From Sipunculus nudus (lineage: Eukaryota; Annelida; Sipuncula; Golfingiida; Sipunculidae): DNA of 64,000 nucleotides. Location: the NCBI GenBank assembly GCA_026874595.1, contig JAPPUL010000068.1:1-64000 (forward strand), given 5' to 3'. Below the pieces are notes generated by a model. The model had not been told where the DNA came from, did no database searches, and worked only from the letters and a program-made list of their open reading frames with translations. Positions 62,205-64,000 of the stretch are shown piece by piece. The position numbers and the translations under genes are program-made. The stretch's first letter is position 1; every line of letters starts with the position of its first letter.

Positions 62205-63293
62205 TAGTGCATGTGCACTTTCAAACGCAGGTATTATTCCTTCCATTTCTGATAACATCTTAAAGCCTATAAGCGCCTCTGAGTCTGTTATTGTATCATA
62301 TTTAACCCGCTTGGTCTCTTTAAGATAAGAATGCTCTGGCCCCACCCCAGGATAATCAAGTCCTGCCGCTATCGAATGCACATCCTCTATCTGGCCATAC
62401 TCATCGCACAATACATAACTTTTGCTCCCATGCAATATCCCAACACGCCCTTTTGTCAAAGTTGCTGCATGCCCTCCTCTTAATGAAAGACCCTCTCCTC
62501 CTGCTTCAATACCGTACATAGCAACATTATCCCCTAAAAACTCATAAAATAACCCTATCGCATTACTTCCTCCTCCTACGCACGCTATCAACTTAGACGG
62601 CAATCTCCCCTCTTTTAACTTTATCTGCTCTTTTGCCTCCTGCCCTATCACCTTTTGAAACTCTCTTACCATCTTTGGAAACGGCTTTGGCCCCGCTACA
62701 GACCCTATTACATAATGTGTCGTCTTTACGTTTAAGGTCCAGTCTCTTAGTGCCTCGTTTAGGGCGTCCTTTAATGTCATACTACCTGTCTCCACAGGTA
62801 TCAGATTCCCTCCTAATAGCTTTATCCTACTTGCGTTTAGCTTTTGTCTTTCTATATCTACCTTACCCATGTATATATGACATTCAAGTCCAAGTAATGC
62901 ACAGGCTGTTGCTGTTGCCACTCCATGCTGCCCTGCCCCTGTTTCTGCTATTATTCGCTTCTTCCCTAGAAACTTTGCAAGCAGTACTTGCCCTAGTGCG
63001 TTGTTTATTTTATGTGACCCTGTGTGATTTAAATCTTCTCTTTTTAAGTACAGCTTTACATCATATCTTTTACTTAGACTTGCTGCGTAATATAACGGAC
63101 TTGGACGTCCTATGTAGTCTTTTAAGTATTTTCTATACTCACCATCAAAAGCATCCCTTCCAACCAGATTAACAAAACCCTCTTCAAGCTCTTCTAAGGC
63201 ATACATTAATGTCTCTGGGACATACTCCCCTCCAAAACGCCCAAAATATCCTCTATTATCTGGCATCCTATTTCTTTCTTCCAACCATATCAC
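62103..63293 (-). CDS. trpB: Tryptophan synthase beta chain
   Basis: 396 aa. The PLP lysine is K95 in [13 protein letters not shown]; the phosphate-binding [10 protein letters not shown] and the [13 protein letters not shown] region are present, and the C-terminus [13 protein letters not shown] is normal. It makes tryptophan from serine and indole. The GTG at 63293 lies 10 bp after the alaS stop; Met10 (63266), giving [13 protein letters not shown], fits the family N-terminus better. The gene is intact; its partner trpA is displaced by 3.65 kb. Confidence 0.96.
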   Translation of the reverse strand: MIWLEERNRMPDNRGYFGRFGGEYVPETLMYALEELEEGFVNLVGRDAFDGEYRKYLKDYIGRPSPLYYAASLSKRYDVKLYLKREDLNHTGSHKINNALGQVLLAKFLGKKRIIAETGAGQHGVATATACALLGLECHIYMGKVDIERQKLNASRIKLLGGNLIPVETGSMTLKDALNEALRDWTLNVKTTHYVIGSVAGPKPFPKMVREFQKVIGQEAKEQIKLKEGRLPSKLIACVGGGSNAIGLFYEFLGDNVAMYGIEAGGEGLSLRGGHAATLTKGRVGILHGSKSYVLCDEYGQIEDVHSIAAGLDYPGVGPEHSYLKETKRVKYDTITDSEALIGFKMLSEMEGIIPAFESAHALGYMNKLESRMELEREELIIINLSGRGDKDIIWE

Positions 63294-63302
63294 CCCTATA
63301 AC

Positions 63303-64000
63303 CTAAGCTATACTCCCATTCTGGATAATATGATCTCTTACATGCTCTATCGCATTCTGCACTTTATCTATCCGCATACCTCGTCCCTGCGCTATTATAT
63401 CTTTACCACCACCCTGCCCTTCCAATATACTTGAGACCCCCTTTAGTATATCATCCGCCTTGTATCTATCATGTAGCCCCTTAGAGACGCTTGTTACATA
63501 ATATACTTCATCTCCTTTGCAAGACAACAGTAATGTTACTATATTCTCATATCTTCCCTTTATATAATCATTTACCTTCTTAAGCTCTTTTATATCCTTA
63601 CCTTCTAATTCAAGCCCTATATAATTTATATCGGATATCTTTGTTAACGCTTCTTTTACCTCCTCTTCTATAATCGATAATGACAACTTATCCCGTAGCT
63701 CTTTAACCTCTTTCTCAAGCCTCTTACCTTCTTTTTGTAGCCCCTTTATCCTTTCAACATAGTCCCCTCTATCTTTTATATTTAAAAGTAAGGCTAGTTC
63801 CCTATCAACATTAAATAATTCCATGTAATCCTCTAATGCCTTAAAACCGGTTATCGCTTCTATTCGCCTCGTCCCGCTTGATATTGAACTCTCTGATATT
63901 ATCTTAAATATTCCTATGTCTCCTGTCCTTCCAACATGCGTCCCTCCACAAAGTTCGAATGAATCATATAAGCGTACTGTACGTACCTTATCTCCGTATT
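63303..64000 (-). CDS. alaS: Alanyl-tRNA synthetase, C-terminal part (gene runs off the window)
   Basis: The minus-strand frame is open to the window end. It contains the zinc-site motif ELCGGTHVGRTGDIGIFKI, SSGTRRIEAITG (editing/SAD domain), a coiled coil (LQKEGKRLEKEVKELRDKL) and the C-Ala glycine-rich GQGGGKDIIAQGRG. The class II catalytic domain lies outside. The ATG at 63824 is internal. It is 10 bp before trpB. Confidence 0.96.
   Translation of the reverse strand, partial: YGDKVRTVRLYDSFELCGGTHVGRTGDIGIFKIISESSISSGTRRIEAITGFKALEDYMELFNVDRELALLLNIKDRGDYVERIKGLQKEGKRLEKEVKELRDKLSLSIIEEEVKEALTKISDINYIGLELEGKDIKELKKVNDYIKGRYENIVTLLLSCKGDEVYYVTSVSKGLHDRYKADDILKGVSSILEGQGGGKDIIAQGRGMRIDKVQNAIEHVRDHIIQNGSIA

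Noticed and set aside
1-64000. Search for an origin, insertion sequences, integrases or CRISPR arrays
   Set aside because: No dnaA box cluster, transposase, integrase or spacer array was recognised anywhere in the window.

Overview
The window is about one-third GC and comes from an AT-rich Gram-negative (diderm) bacterium. LptB and an LptA/OstA-like export protein, a SurA-like chaperone, a signal-peptide-bearing beta-barrel protein and several lipoproteins all point to an outer membrane. Several traits resemble spirochaetes: many TPR proteins, a cyclic-nucleotide-binding/TPR fusion, LysM proteins, a very long OstA protein and frequent TTG/GTG starts. No single gene proves this, so treat the lineage as an inference.

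Layout. 1-6.3 kb (+): tail of an rRNA/tRNA 2'-O-methyltransferase, a LysM/degenerate-M23 protein, apt, then mqnE-mqnA-mqnC of the futalosine menaquinone pathway and panC. 6.3-14 kb (-): a classical lptA-lptB-rpoN-hpf-ptsN cluster preceded by a TPR protein and a small membrane protein. 14.2-19.5 kb: folC (+, with codon use unlike its neighbours), a TPR protein, a phosphohexomutase and an NtrC/NtrX-type sigma-54 activator. 19.8-33.7 kb (+): an accessory block with three duplicated ankyrin-repeat export proteins (the third frameshifted), lutABC, a D-lactate/glycolate-type FAD/Fe-S dehydrogenase, a TAXI-TRAP transporter and an outer-membrane protein carrying a C10 tract. A decayed SH3b gene lies at its edge. 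34-47 kb (-): nusB, a SurA-like isomerase, membrane/TPR/LysM proteins, murC, NfeD, prmC, prfA with an upstream tRNA-Arg(CCT), two cyclic-nucleotide-binding proteins and an amidohydrolase. 47.4-55.9 kb: glgC and an exported glycogen-binding-like protein (+), a giant TPR/histidine-kinase-like protein (-), and an SH3b/VanY-like pseudoenzyme (+). 55.9-64 kb (-): accD, a Crp-like regulator, trpA, a second TAXI-TRAP system, trpB and the 3' part of alaS.

How the genes fit together. LutABC, the D-lactate-type dehydrogenase and the adjacent TRAP transporter suggest uptake and oxidation of lactate or another small carboxylate, with electrons going to the menaquinone made by the mqn genes. GlgC and the phosphohexomutase support glycogen synthesis. 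RpoN and the NtrC-type activator form a potential sigma-54 circuit.

The most notable structural finding is at trpB-trpA. The junction (trpB 3' end plus trpA 5' end, 144 bp) is present twice, exactly 3653 bp apart, on either side of a TRAP transporter cassette. This looks like integration of a small DNA circle into the trp operon. The receptor gene of that cassette is frameshifted. Other notable points are the C10 tract in the outer-membrane protein, an HPF with a duplicated C-terminal domain, a TPR kinase whose phosphoacceptor His is replaced by Ser, and the duplicating ankyrin array.
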